In this document: positions 7,419 to 15,680 of the stretch, piece by piece | How positions within the stretch are numbered: the stretch's first letter is position 1 | How the letters are laid out: each line of letters opens with the position of its first letter | NCBI RefSeq assembly: GCF_017161405.1 | Contig: NZ_CP071051.1 | Coordinates: 1,922,001 to 1,986,000 of the forward strand | Direction: 5' to 3' | Length of the DNA: 64,000 nucleotides | Origin: Leucobacter sp. CX169 | GTDB taxonomy: Bacteria; Actinomycetota; Actinomycetes; Actinomycetales; Microbacteriaceae | Notes under the pieces: generated by a model | What the model was told of the DNA's origin: nothing | The model's input: the letters and a program-made list of their open reading frames with translations, nothing else | The model's database searches: none | Translations under genes and position numbers: made by a program

Positions 7419-8936
7419 ATGCGAACGAGCCCGACCCTGCCCTCGACACCTCTCACGACCGCTCCCGCGCACCAGCGGGTTGCACCGTATGCGGATGCGA
7501 TCCGGTCGCTGGCCAGCCATGATTGGCAGCGCCTCCATGTCCCGGCGCACCAGGGCAAGTCCGAGAACGCGCCCGGCGTTGCCGGCCTGGTGGGTCCCGA
7601 GGCGCTGGCGATGGACTTTCCCATGCTGTTCAGCGGCGTCGACCAAGACACCTGGCGGCTGGTGACCCCCGGACGCCGCACCCCGCTGATGCACGCGCAG
7701 GACCTCGCCGCCGAGGCCTGGGGCGCGAGTCGCACCTGGTTCATCACGAACGGCGGATCCGGTTGCAATCACATCGCCACGACGGTCGCGCGGGGGCTGG
7801 GCACCGAGCTGGTGGTGCAGCGCAGCGTGCACTCGAGCGTCATCGACGGCATCACACGATTCGACCTGGTGCCGCACTTCATCATGGGCGCAGTCGACAC
7901 CGGGTTGGGGGCCGCACACGGGGTGACCGCGAGCGAGGTTGAGGAAACGCTCACCGCGCACCCGGACAGCTCGGCGGTCTACATCGTCTCGCCCAGCTAC
8001 TTCGGCGCCGTTGCCGATGTCGCCGCGATCGCGGAGGTCGCCCACCGCCACGGCGTGCCGCTGATCGTTGATGAGGCCTGGGGCTCGCACTTCGGCATGC
8101 ACCCGGACCTGCCCACGAACTCCGTCCGGCTCGGCGCGGACCTCGTGATCTCGAGCACCCAGAAGGGGGCCGGATCCCTTGCCCAGTCGGCGATGCTCCA
8201 GTTGGGCCACGGTCCGCTCGCGCAGGAGCTCGAGAGCCTGGTGGACCGCGTGGTCCGCTCGTACCAGTCGACGAGCTGCAGCTCGCTTATTCTGGCCTCA
8301 CTCGACGAGGCGCGTCGCCACCTGGTCACCCGTACAGACGTCATCGGCGAGGCCCTCGATTCGGCCGCGACCATCCGCGCAGCGATTCGCGCCGATCGCC
8401 GATTCCGTGACGCCACGCCAGACATCCTGGCGAGCCCCGACGCTATTGCGAACGATCCGTTCAAGATCGCGATCGACACCCGGGGCGCCGGGATCACCGG
8501 CGGAGACGCCCAGTACCAGCTGCTGCGAGATCACCGGGTCTACTGCGAACTCGCCACTCCTGCAGCTCTCCTCCTCCTCGTCGGCGCTACCTCGCCGGCA
8601 GATACAGACCGCTTCCTGCACTCGCTGTGGGCACTGCCTGAGGCCGATATCGAGCCCGAGCGGATGCGCGCGCTCCCCGATCCCTGCGAGCGCGCGATGG
8701 GCCTCGGCGAGGCGTTTTTCGGGAAGGTTGAGGTAGTCTCACATTCTGCAGCCGCAGGACGGGTTTCCGCCGATTCACTGGCTGCATACCCGCCTGGAGT
8801 GCCCAACGTACTTCCCGGCGAGGTCCTCAGCGATGGCGCTATCGCCTTCCTTCGCGGCACGGCGACGTCCCCGTCCGGGTACGTTCGCGGTGCCAACGAC
8901 GCGGCCCTCGACACCTTCCGAGTGGTCGCCGAATAG
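7419..8936 (+). CDS. PLP-dependent Orn/Lys/Arg decarboxylase family protein (fold type I)
   Basis: The product is 505 aa and resembles the short SpeA-like basic amino-acid decarboxylases. Seen in order: HVPAHQGK near residue 40 (family HxPGHKGG), NGGSGCN near 111-117, the PLP-ring aspartate block DEAWGSHF at 218-225, and the Schiff-base lysine Lys249 in STQKGAGSLAQSA. The residue before Lys is Gln, where the classic signature has His. It probably decarboxylates an amino acid to an amine, but the substrate cannot be read from sequence. It heads a likely two-gene operon with permease 2, 61 bp downstream, under a divergent LysR. Confidence 0.8.
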   Translation: MRTSPTLPSTPLTTAPAHQRVAPYADAIRSLASHDWQRLHVPAHQGKSENAPGVAGLVGPEALAMDFPMLFSGVDQDTWRLVTPGRRTPLMHAQDLAAEAWGASRTWFITNGGSGCNHIATTVARGLGTELVVQRSVHSSVIDGITRFDLVPHFIMGAVDTGLGAAHGVTASEVEETLTAHPDSSAVYIVSPSYFGAVADVAAIAEVAHRHGVPLIVDEAWGSHFGMHPDLPTNSVRLGADLVISSTQKGAGSLAQSAMLQLGHGPLAQELESLVDRVVRSYQSTSCSSLILASLDEARRHLVTRTDVIGEALDSAATIRAAIRADRRFRDATPDILASPDAIANDPFKIAIDTRGAGITGGDAQYQLLRDHRVYCELATPAALLLLVGATSPADTDRFLHSLWALPEADIEPERMRALPDPCERAMGLGEAFFGKVEVVSHSAAAGRVSADSLAAYPPGVPNVLPGEVLSDGAIAFLRGTATSPSGYVRGANDAALDTFRVVAE

Positions 8937-8997
8937 CGAGGCGCGACACCCCGCGCCTCCCCCACCTCACATCGCCCCACACACAGGAGTGTCCACC

Positions 8998-10437
8998 ATG
9001 TCCGTCGCCACCGGCCTCGCACCACCAGAAGAAATGCACCGCGGACTCAAGAACCGCCACCTCCAGCTCATTGCAATTGGTGGCGCGATCGGCACCGGGC
9101 TCTTCCTCGGCTCCGGCAAGCTCATTAGCCTGACCGGCCCGGCGATCATCTTCGTGTACATGGTGATCGGCTTCTTCGTGTTCTTCGTCATGCGGGCACT
9201 CGGCGAGCTACTGCTCTCGAATCTGCACTACAAGACCTTCGGCGACATTGCCAAGGACATGCTCGGGCCGTGGGCTGGTTTCTTCGTTTCGTGGAACTAT
9301 TGGTTCTCCTGGGTGATCGCCTGCGTCGCAGACATCGTCGCGATCACGGCCTACGCGCAGTGGTTCAACCCCGACATTCCTGCGTGGCTTCCGGCCCTCA
9401 TTACGGCGGTTGTCCTCACACTGCTCAACCTGCAGCCCGTGAAGTTTTTCGGCGAGACGGAGTTCTGGTTCGCGATCATCAAGATTGTCGCAATTCTCGG
9501 TCTGATCGGCGTCGGAATCTTCTTGGTCGCGACACGCTTCCAGAACCCCGAGGGCGATGTGGCCTCGATCTCGAACCTCTGGAGCCACGGCGGCATGTTC
9601 CCGATGGGCGCGAGCGGCTTCGTGCTCGGCTTCCAGATGGGCATCTTCTCGTTCATCGGCGTCGAGATGGTCGGCACCGCGGCCGCCGAGACCGAGAACC
9701 CCCGAAAGACGCTGCCGAAAGCGATCAACTCGATCGTCGCGCGGATCCTCATCTTTTACGTCGGCGCACTCGCCGTCATCATGAGCGTCACCCCATGGGA
9801 CAAGATCTCCCCCGACACAAGCCCCTTCGTCTCGACGTTTACGCTCGCGGGCTTCGGCTTCGCCGCGTTTGCGATCCAGCTTGTTGTGCTCACCTCGGCG
9901 GCCTCAAGCGCCAACGGCGGCCTGTACTCGGGCACTCGCATGCTCTTCGGGCTGTCCAAGGATGGACACGCACCGCGAGCTTTCTCGTGGACAAACTCCC
10001 GCGGCGTCCCCAGCAAGGCCGTGTTCTTCACCTGTGTCTTCTTATTCTCGGCGATCCCGCTGCTCTTCGCGGGTGACGGCGTGATCGCCGCGTTCACCTT
10101 CGTCTCGTCGATGTGCGCCACGCTCATCCTGTTCACCTGGGGATCGATCGTCGCCAGCTACATCGTGTACCGCCGCCGCTACCCCGAAAAGCATGTCGCA
10201 TCGAAGTTCAAGCTGCCCTTCGCCGCGGTGATGCCCTGGCTCGTGCTTGCGTTCTTCGTGTTCATCGCCGGCACCCTGCTGTACGGCGCTGATACCCGAC
10301 TGCCGTTCCTCGCAGCTCCGGTGTGGTTTGCGATACTCACGGTGCTCTGGCAACTGCGCAAACGCCGCCTCGTGCAGGCCGGGCGGCCGCTGACCGCCGC
10401 CATTCCCACGGTGCCGCACCCGCTCGACGAAGATTAG
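8998..10437 (+). CDS. CycA-type amino-acid permease, copy 2
   Basis: The product is 479 aa with about 12 membrane helices, collinear with copy 1 and clearly paralogous (shared LQLIAIGGAIGTGLFLGSGK, GPWAGFFVSW, GTAAAETENPRKTLPKA). E. coli CycA is the nearest recognised relative. The ATG at 8998 follows CACACAGGAGTG, the same ribosome-binding context as copy 1. It lies 61 bp after the decarboxylase stop, so the pair may act as importer plus decarboxylase, or as a substrate/product exchanger. A bidirectional terminator follows. Confidence 0.88.
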   Translation: MSVATGLAPPEEMHRGLKNRHLQLIAIGGAIGTGLFLGSGKLISLTGPAIIFVYMVIGFFVFFVMRALGELLLSNLHYKTFGDIAKDMLGPWAGFFVSWNYWFSWVIACVADIVAITAYAQWFNPDIPAWLPALITAVVLTLLNLQPVKFFGETEFWFAIIKIVAILGLIGVGIFLVATRFQNPEGDVASISNLWSHGGMFPMGASGFVLGFQMGIFSFIGVEMVGTAAAETENPRKTLPKAINSIVARILIFYVGALAVIMSVTPWDKISPDTSPFVSTFTLAGFGFAAFAIQLVVLTSAASSANGGLYSGTRMLFGLSKDGHAPRAFSWTNSRGVPSKAVFFTCVFLFSAIPLLFAGDGVIAAFTFVSSMCATLILFTWGSIVASYIVYRRRYPEKHVASKFKLPFAAVMPWLVLAFFVFIAGTLLYGADTRLPFLAAPVWFAILTVLWQLRKRRLVQAGRPLTAAIPTVPHPLDED

Positions 10438-10459
10438 TCGACCCGATCAGCTGCACAGA

Positions 10460-10492
10460 ACGCCGGGCCGTCCACGTGGACGGGCCCGGCGT
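10460..10492. terminator. Bidirectional hairpin terminator
   Basis: ACGCCGGGCCGTCCAC (10460-10475) pairs with the following arm at 10476-10492 with a single bulged G at 10482, giving a 16-bp near-perfect palindrome. It sits between the convergent ends of permease 2 and the acyl-CoA dehydrogenase gene and can serve both. Confidence 0.65.
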
Positions 10493-10519
10493 ACTGCGTA
10501 GTAGTCGGCGAGTGACCTC

Positions 10520-11746
10520 TTAGGCGAACGCCGAGTACCCCGTAATCTCGCGACCGATAATGAGGGCTTGCACGGTCTCCGTGCCCTCGTAGGTGTGCAG
10601 CGCCTCGATGTCCGCGAAATGCCGTGCCGCGCGGTTCTGCAGCAGGATCCCGTTGCCGCCGAGCAGGTCGCGCGCGTTGCTCGCGAGGCGTCGCGCGGTG
10701 CGGGTTGAGGTGTACTTCGCAAGAGAGGCCGCTGGGCCGCTGAGTTCTCCCGCCTCCTCCCTTCGAGTGAGTTGTACCAGCAGCGTCTGCAGGCTGGTCA
10801 GCTCGCTGAGCATCTCGGTCAGGCGCTGCTGCACGATCTGGGACTTCGTGAGCACCCGCCCAAACTGCACGCGCTGCGCGGCGTAGTGCACCGCGGTCTC
10901 GTACACCGCGGTCGCATGGCCGAGGCCGGCCCAGGCGACCCCAAGGCGGGTCGCCTGCAGCACCTGCGAGGTGTTCTTGAAGGAGTTCGCGCCGGGCATC
11001 TTCGCCGAGGCCGGCAACTGCACGCCGTCGAGCTCAATGTTCGCCTGCCAGATCGCACGGAGCGAGAGCTTGCCCTCAATCGTGGTGCCGCGATACCCCG
11101 GCGTCTCTTGCGGCACCAGGAAGCCCTGCACCTGGCCGTCGTCGCCGCGCGCCCAGATCACCGTGACTCCCCCGATGCTGCCGCTCCCAATCCACTTCTT
11201 GTGCCCGTCGATGACGTAGCCGCCATCGACCGAGCGGGCCGTCGTCTCGAGGCTTACCGAGTCCGAGCCGTGGGTGGGCTCGGTGAGGCCGAAGGCGCCG
11301 TACTCGGTACCGCGGGCCAACGGCTCAAGCCAGCGCGTCTGCTGCTCGTCCGAACCGAACATCGCGATCGAACGAAGCGCGAGCGCGCCCTGCACGCCGA
11401 CGATTGTTCCGACGGAACCGTCGCCGCGGCTGAGCTCCATCGTCGTGAGGCAGGCCGCCATGATGCTCTGCGGCGCGAACCCCGGGACGTCCTGGCCGTC
11501 ACGAATCAGGTCGAGCTCCCCCAAGCGAGGGATCAAATGGAGCGGGTACTCCGCGCGGTCCCAGTACCCGTCGATGACCGGACGCACCTCGTCCTGCACG
11601 AAGGCGCGGGCGCGGTCGCGGTACGCGAGGTCCTCGGCCGGGAGATTCTCGAACACTCCGGCCAGATCCGGATCAAGCGGCTCCCAGAGGTCGTACTCGG
11701 GCTCGGCCGTCCCAAGAGCGATGCGGGGCTGTGCAGCTGCGGACAT
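10520..11746 (-). CDS. Acyl-CoA dehydrogenase, glutaryl-CoA dehydrogenase-like
   Basis: The product is 408 aa, a cytoplasmic FAD flavoprotein. Family blocks seen are GAFGLTEPTHGSDSVSLET (flavin and substrate binding), GHKKWIGSGS, VQFGRVLTKSQIVQQRL and the C-terminal catalytic-base segment ALHTYEGTETVQALIIGR, with Glu387 placed as in glutaryl-CoA and isovaleryl-type enzymes. The end resembles GcdH, which converts glutaryl-CoA to crotonyl-CoA late in lysine degradation. The ATG at 11746 follows GAGGAG. It is divergent from a TetR gene with 155 bp between. The exact acyl substrate is uncertain. Confidence 0.82.
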   Translation of the reverse strand: MSAAAQPRIALGTAEPEYDLWEPLDPDLAGVFENLPAEDLAYRDRARAFVQDEVRPVIDGYWDRAEYPLHLIPRLGELDLIRDGQDVPGFAPQSIMAACLTTMELSRGDGSVGTIVGVQGALALRSIAMFGSDEQQTRWLEPLARGTEYGAFGLTEPTHGSDSVSLETTARSVDGGYVIDGHKKWIGSGSIGGVTVIWARGDDGQVQGFLVPQETPGYRGTTIEGKLSLRAIWQANIELDGVQLPASAKMPGANSFKNTSQVLQATRLGVAWAGLGHATAVYETAVHYAAQRVQFGRVLTKSQIVQQRLTEMLSELTSLQTLLVQLTRREEAGELSGPAASLAKYTSTRTARRLASNARDLLGGNGILLQNRAARHFADIEALHTYEGTETVQALIIGREITGYSAFA

Positions 11747-11901
11747 AGTGGCTCCTCGATTGTGGGACTTCCGTGATGCCTCGATTCTGGCCGGGACGCA
11801 GTTCCAGGTCAAGCTCGGCTTGCTGCAGATCTTCCGGAAAAACGGTACAAAACGCGCGGCACCTAGTCCCATTTCGTTCTCGTTCGTGGTAGATTTCGGC
11901 G

Positions 11902-12579
11902 GTGACCGCTCCTCAGAAACGCCCGCTGAATCCCCCCGAGATCTCGGCCGCAGCCGTGCGCCTGCTCGCCGAGCGCGGGGCCGACGTCCCGAGCGCCCAC
12001 GAAATCGCAGCGGCGGCCGGGATGAGCCGCAGCGCGTTCTTTCGCCGATTCGCGTCAACCGGCGACGCGGTCTTCGCCGATCACGACACCCTGCTCGAGG
12101 AGCTCGAGGAGCTGCTCTCGTCGACGCCCCTCGCGCCCAGCGCCGCGATCGTCGTCGGCGCCCGACGCATACTGGAGCACCATCTCGCTCAGCCCGAGAC
12201 GACTCGTCTGCGCGCCGACATCATGCGCGAGTCGCCGGCGCTCCGCGACCGCGAGCTCGTCGTCAGCCACCGCTACGAGCGGGTGTACGCCAAGTATCTT
12301 GTCGAGCACGCTGACCTCGAGATCTGGGAGGTGGTGGCCCTCTCTGCCGCGATCGTCGCGATCCACAACGCCACGCTCCGACGTTGGCTGCGCGATCCTG
12401 CCACGCCCGCAGGGTCGGACCTCGAGCGAGATCTGAGTCAGCTCGCCGCCCGCTTCATCGGGGCGGGGACCGGCCGGGCGGATCCTGCGGGGGCAGGAAA
12501 GGTGCTCGTCGCCGTGTACGACGCGGGTGACGCGCAGTCGGTGCTCGCGCAGGTCGCTGCAGCTCTGCGGACCTCGTGA
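11902..12579 (+). CDS. TetR-family transcriptional regulator
   Basis: The product is 225 aa, starting at GTG 11902. The helix-turn-helix is at about residues 33-52 (AHEIAAAAGMSRSAFFRRF, with FFRRF where many TetR proteins have LYYHF). The remaining helical domain is typical of actinobacterial regulators of acyl-CoA metabolism, though no ligand can be inferred. It is divergent from the acyl-CoA dehydrogenase and overlaps the downstream oxidase by 4 nt (GTGA), so regulator and oxidase are translationally coupled. The 155-bp divergent region shows only a short TTCCGGAA palindrome at 11832-11839. Confidence 0.82.
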   Translation: MTAPQKRPLNPPEISAAAVRLLAERGADVPSAHEIAAAAGMSRSAFFRRFASTGDAVFADHDTLLEELEELLSSTPLAPSAAIVVGARRILEHHLAQPETTRLRADIMRESPALRDRELVVSHRYERVYAKYLVEHADLEIWEVVALSAAIVAIHNATLRRWLRDPATPAGSDLERDLSQLAARFIGAGTGRADPAGAGKVLVAVYDAGDAQSVLAQVAAALRTS

Positions 12580-13805
12580 ACACGCTCGACACGGTAATTA
12601 TTGGCGGCGGGGCGATGGGCTCCGCCACGGCATGGGCGCTCGCGAGGCGCGGCCGCAGTGTGACGTTGCTCGAGCAGTTTGCGCCGGGCCACACCAACGG
12701 GGCGTCCCACGGCACCACCAGAAACTTCAATCCCGGCTACTCCGAGTCGCACTTTGTCGCGCTGCTCGCCTCGTCCGTTGCGCTCTGGCGCCGGTTGGGC
12801 GAGGAGGCAGGGATCGACCCCATCACCCGCACCGGTGTGGTGAATTTCGGCGACCCGATCAGCCAGGAGGCGATCGCTCGGGCGCTCTCCGTCGTCGGGA
12901 TCGGCGCCGAGCACCTGGGCGCCGAAGCCGCCCGCGAGCGCTGGCGCGGAATCAATTTCGCGGGCCCCGTGCTTCACCTGCCCGACGGCGGCCAGCTGAA
13001 CCCCGACGAGGCGCTGCCGGCGTTCCAGCGCGTGGCCGCTGATGCCGGTGCCGAGATTCGACACGGTGTGCGCGTGCGCGAGCTGCGCATCGTGGACGAC
13101 GGCCTGGCCGAGATTTCGATCGAGACCGCGGCGGGATCCGAGACCATCCGGGCTCGGACCGTGGTCTGCACCGCGGGAGCCTGGACGCGCGCGCTGCTCG
13201 AGCCCGCACTCGAGGGTCGCGCGACGCTCCCCCGACTCGTCGTGACACAGGAACAACCGCTGCACTTTGCCGTGGCCGACGAGGGTGCAATCTGGCCCGG
13301 CTTCAACCACTCGATTGTCCCCGGGACGCCCGGGTTCGAGGGCGCCTACTCCTCCGTCTACGGCATGTTCACTCCGGGCGCCGGAGTCAAGGCTGGCTGG
13401 CACGGCACTGGGGAGATTGTCGACCCGGATCGGCGCAGCTTCGCCCCGGAGCCTAGGCAATTGCGCGCCCTCGCGGACTACGCGCGGCAGTGGCTGCCCG
13501 GCGTCGATGCCGACGTCTTCACCGAGATCAGCTGCACCTATACGAGCACCGAGGATGAGAACTTCATTCTCGACCGGATCGGCCCGATCGTCATCGGAGC
13601 GGGGTTTTCAGGGCAGGGCTTCAAGTTCACCCCGGCGGTCGGCCAGATTCTCGCGGACCTGGCCGACGGCTCGGGCTCCGCACCCGCGGCGTTCTCCGCG
13701 GGGCGCAGGATCCGGTCGCGGACGTTTGCGCACGCGCGGTCCCTGATGCCCGAGCACCGGCGTCTCCGCGCGTCCGAGTCGCCGCGCGGCCCGGAGTCCC
13801 GCTAG
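12576..13805 (+). CDS. FAD-dependent oxidase, monomeric sarcosine oxidase / N-methyltryptophan oxidase family
   Basis: The product is 409 aa. The Rossmann motif is VIIGGGAMGSATAWALARRG at residues about 7-26, and the early block GASHGTTRNF matches monomeric sarcosine oxidase. Cys320 in SCTYTSTEDENFILD lies where these enzymes bind FAD covalently, followed by GAGFSGQGFKFTPAVG. It should oxidise a secondary amine or amino acid to an imine with release of peroxide. The GTG start overlaps the TetR stop. The last about 30 residues are a basic tail. It ends convergent with the formamidase gene, overlapping by 4 nt. The substrate is unknown. Confidence 0.85.
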   Translation: MNTLDTVIIGGGAMGSATAWALARRGRSVTLLEQFAPGHTNGASHGTTRNFNPGYSESHFVALLASSVALWRRLGEEAGIDPITRTGVVNFGDPISQEAIARALSVVGIGAEHLGAEAARERWRGINFAGPVLHLPDGGQLNPDEALPAFQRVAADAGAEIRHGVRVRELRIVDDGLAEISIETAAGSETIRARTVVCTAGAWTRALLEPALEGRATLPRLVVTQEQPLHFAVADEGAIWPGFNHSIVPGTPGFEGAYSSVYGMFTPGAGVKAGWHGTGEIVDPDRRSFAPEPRQLRALADYARQWLPGVDADVFTEISCTYTSTEDENFILDRIGPIVIGAGFSGQGFKFTPAVGQILADLADGSGSAPAAFSAGRRIRSRTFAHARSLMPEHRRLRASESPRGPESR

Positions 13806-14731
13806 CCCTGCGTGGGCAGGATGAACTTCGGCACGTGATGGGTCGTCACCGCGCCTGCGGCGACGTCTGAGCCGTCCGCGGCCTCGGCGGATCCTGCGGG
13901 CCCGCCCAGCGCCGAGTGCACGGTGGCGCTCATGACGGTGAACGCATCACCGCGGCTGAACCCATGCACCCGGGTGAGGTAGCGGAACGCGCGCTGATAG
14001 CCGTGCGCGAGCGACTCTTGGAGCGAGTCTCCCAGCCCCACGAAGATGATTTCGTCTGCCGTCTCCAGCACCGGCGCCGACACCGAGAATTCCCGGGTGA
14101 GTTCGACGGTCGCCGTAATCTTCCCCGCCGCCTCGACTGCTACGTCGGACGCCTCGCCCTCGGCCATCACGGCGTGGATGTCGCCGAGCCCGAGATAGGC
14201 GCCTGCCACCCGCACGGGCAAGTACAGGCGGGTACCGATAGTCGCGTATGTGAGGTCCAGATTGCCGCCCTCGGCGTACACCGGCGCGGTCGAGGAGTTC
14301 CGGCCAACCGCTGGGGCGGTGCCGAAACACCCGACCATCGGGCGGGCCGGCACCCGAATCGTATCCGTGAGATGAATTTCGCCGTCCCGGATCGGGATCT
14401 GGCGCATGTAGGGCTCGTCGCCCATCACCGCAGCGAGGGCGCCTGAGCCCTGGAAATAGCCGGACCAGCCGTACTCGCCGAGCTCAATGTCCACGATGGT
14501 CACGATCAAGGTGTCGCCCGGCTCGGCGCCGTTGACGAACACCGGTCCGGTGATCGGGTTGACCATCGAGGTGAGGTTGTGGCTGCTCCCGGTCGCGGCG
14601 TACTCCGCATACGCGTCATCCGAGGCCTCAAACACGATCCGCTCCCCGGTGCCCGGATCCAGAGAAAGCGCCGGCAAATCTTCGGCGGAAAATCCTGAAT
14701 GGGCTTGATCCTTGGACAGAAAGAAACTCAT
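13802..14731 (-). CDS. Acetamidase/formamidase family hydrolase
   Basis: The product is 309 aa, cytoplasmic. It follows the FmdA/AmdA family: early NPITGPVFVNGAEPGDTL, the central YAEGGNLDLTYATIG, and GLGDIHAVMAEGEAS (family GDxHxxxGxGE). These enzymes release ammonia from short amides such as formamide and acetamide. The ATG at 14731 has CAGGAG upstream. It lies 172 bp downstream of the ABC-importer operon on the same strand, separated by a hairpin, so it could be read through or separately transcribed. Formamide-type products of amino-acid breakdown are plausible substrates but not shown. Confidence 0.8.
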   Translation of the reverse strand: MSFFLSKDQAHSGFSAEDLPALSLDPGTGERIVFEASDDAYAEYAATGSSHNLTSMVNPITGPVFVNGAEPGDTLIVTIVDIELGEYGWSGYFQGSGALAAVMGDEPYMRQIPIRDGEIHLTDTIRVPARPMVGCFGTAPAVGRNSSTAPVYAEGGNLDLTYATIGTRLYLPVRVAGAYLGLGDIHAVMAEGEASDVAVEAAGKITATVELTREFSVSAPVLETADEIIFVGLGDSLQESLAHGYQRAFRYLTRVHGFSRGDAFTVMSATVHSALGGPAGSAEAADGSDVAAGAVTTHHVPKFILPTQG

Positions 14732-14837
14732 GAAAAACTCCTGTTGATTCGCATCGTTGCTCGAACGTTTTGGGCAACCCCTCCAGCCACACTAGTGAAG
14801 TTTCTGATGATGCCATCCGCGACCCCCGGGAACAGCA

Positions 14838-14873
14838 GTGCGCACCGCCCGCCGGATGGCGAGTGGTGCGCAC
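14838..14873 (-). terminator. Hairpin downstream of the ABC-importer operon
   Basis: GTGCGCACC (14838-14846) pairs with GGTGCGCAC (14865-14873) around an 18-nt loop that can pair further. It begins 31 nt after the ATPase stop codon on the minus strand. There is no T-run, as is common in high-GC actinobacteria. The rest of the 14732-14903 gap is the formamidase leader. Confidence 0.5.
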
Positions 14874-14903
14874 GGCCTCAAATCGCGTACCGGATGGCTC
14901 GCG

Positions 14904-15680
14904 CTACAGCACGCTCTGGATGAAGCCCTGCGTGCGCGCGTGCTGCGGGTCATCGATCACCTGCGCGGGCGGGCCGCTCTCGACCACGACCCCGCCGTCC
15001 ATGAACACGACCTCGTCGGCCGCGGAGCGTGCGAAGCCGATCTCGTGCGTGACCACCACCATCGTCATGCCCTCGTCGGCGAGCTCGCGCATGACGTCGA
15101 GGACGTCGCCAACGAGCTCCGGGTCGAGCGCGCTCGTCGGCTCGTCGAACAGCATGAGCTTCGGCCGCATCGCGAGGGCACGAGCGATCGCGATGCGCTG
15201 CTGCTGCCCGCCAGACAGCTGAGCCGGGTAGTGATCGGCCCACGCGTCCAGGCCGACTCGGCGCAAGAGCGCGTGCCCCTCCGCGATGGCTTCCGACTTG
15301 CTGCGGTGGGCGACGCCCACCGGCGCCTGGATGATGTTTTCGAGCGCGGTCTTGTGCGGGAACAGGTTGAAGCGCTGAAACACCATGCCGATCGAGCGGC
15401 GCTGCTTGGCCACCTCGCGCGGGTGCATCTCGCGCAGCACGCCGCCCTTTTCGCGGTACCCGACGAGCTCGCCGTCGACCGTGATGCGCCCGCCGTCGAT
15501 GGATTCGAGGTGGTTGATGCAGCGCAGCAGGGTCGATTTTCCCGAGCCCGAGGGGCCCAGCAGGCAGGTCACCTGGCCGGCATTCACATCCATCGAGATG
15601 CCCTTGAGCACCTCGAGCGGCCCGAAGCTCTTGCGCACGCCGCGCAATTGCACCAGCGCATCATCTCGCAACTCAGACAT
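14904..15680 (-). CDS. Polar amino-acid ABC transporter, ATP-binding protein
   Basis: The product is 258 aa, the GlnQ/HisP type. Walker A is GPSGSGKS at 42-49, followed by the Q-loop block GMVFQRFNLFPHKT, the ABC signature LSGGQQQRIAIARAL, Walker B LMLFDEPTSALDP and the switch His in VVVTHEIGFA. It powers the importer encoded by the two genes upstream. The ATG at 15680 overlaps the permease stop by 8 nt, so all three are co-translated. Confidence 0.93.
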   Translation of the reverse strand: MSELRDDALVQLRGVRKSFGPLEVLKGISMDVNAGQVTCLLGPSGSGKSTLLRCINHLESIDGGRITVDGELVGYREKGGVLREMHPREVAKQRRSIGMVFQRFNLFPHKTALENIIQAPVGVAHRSKSEAIAEGHALLRRVGLDAWADHYPAQLSGGQQQRIAIARALAMRPKLMLFDEPTSALDPELVGDVLDVMRELADEGMTMVVVTHEIGFARSAADEVVFMDGGVVVESGPPAQVIDDPQHARTQGFIQSVL

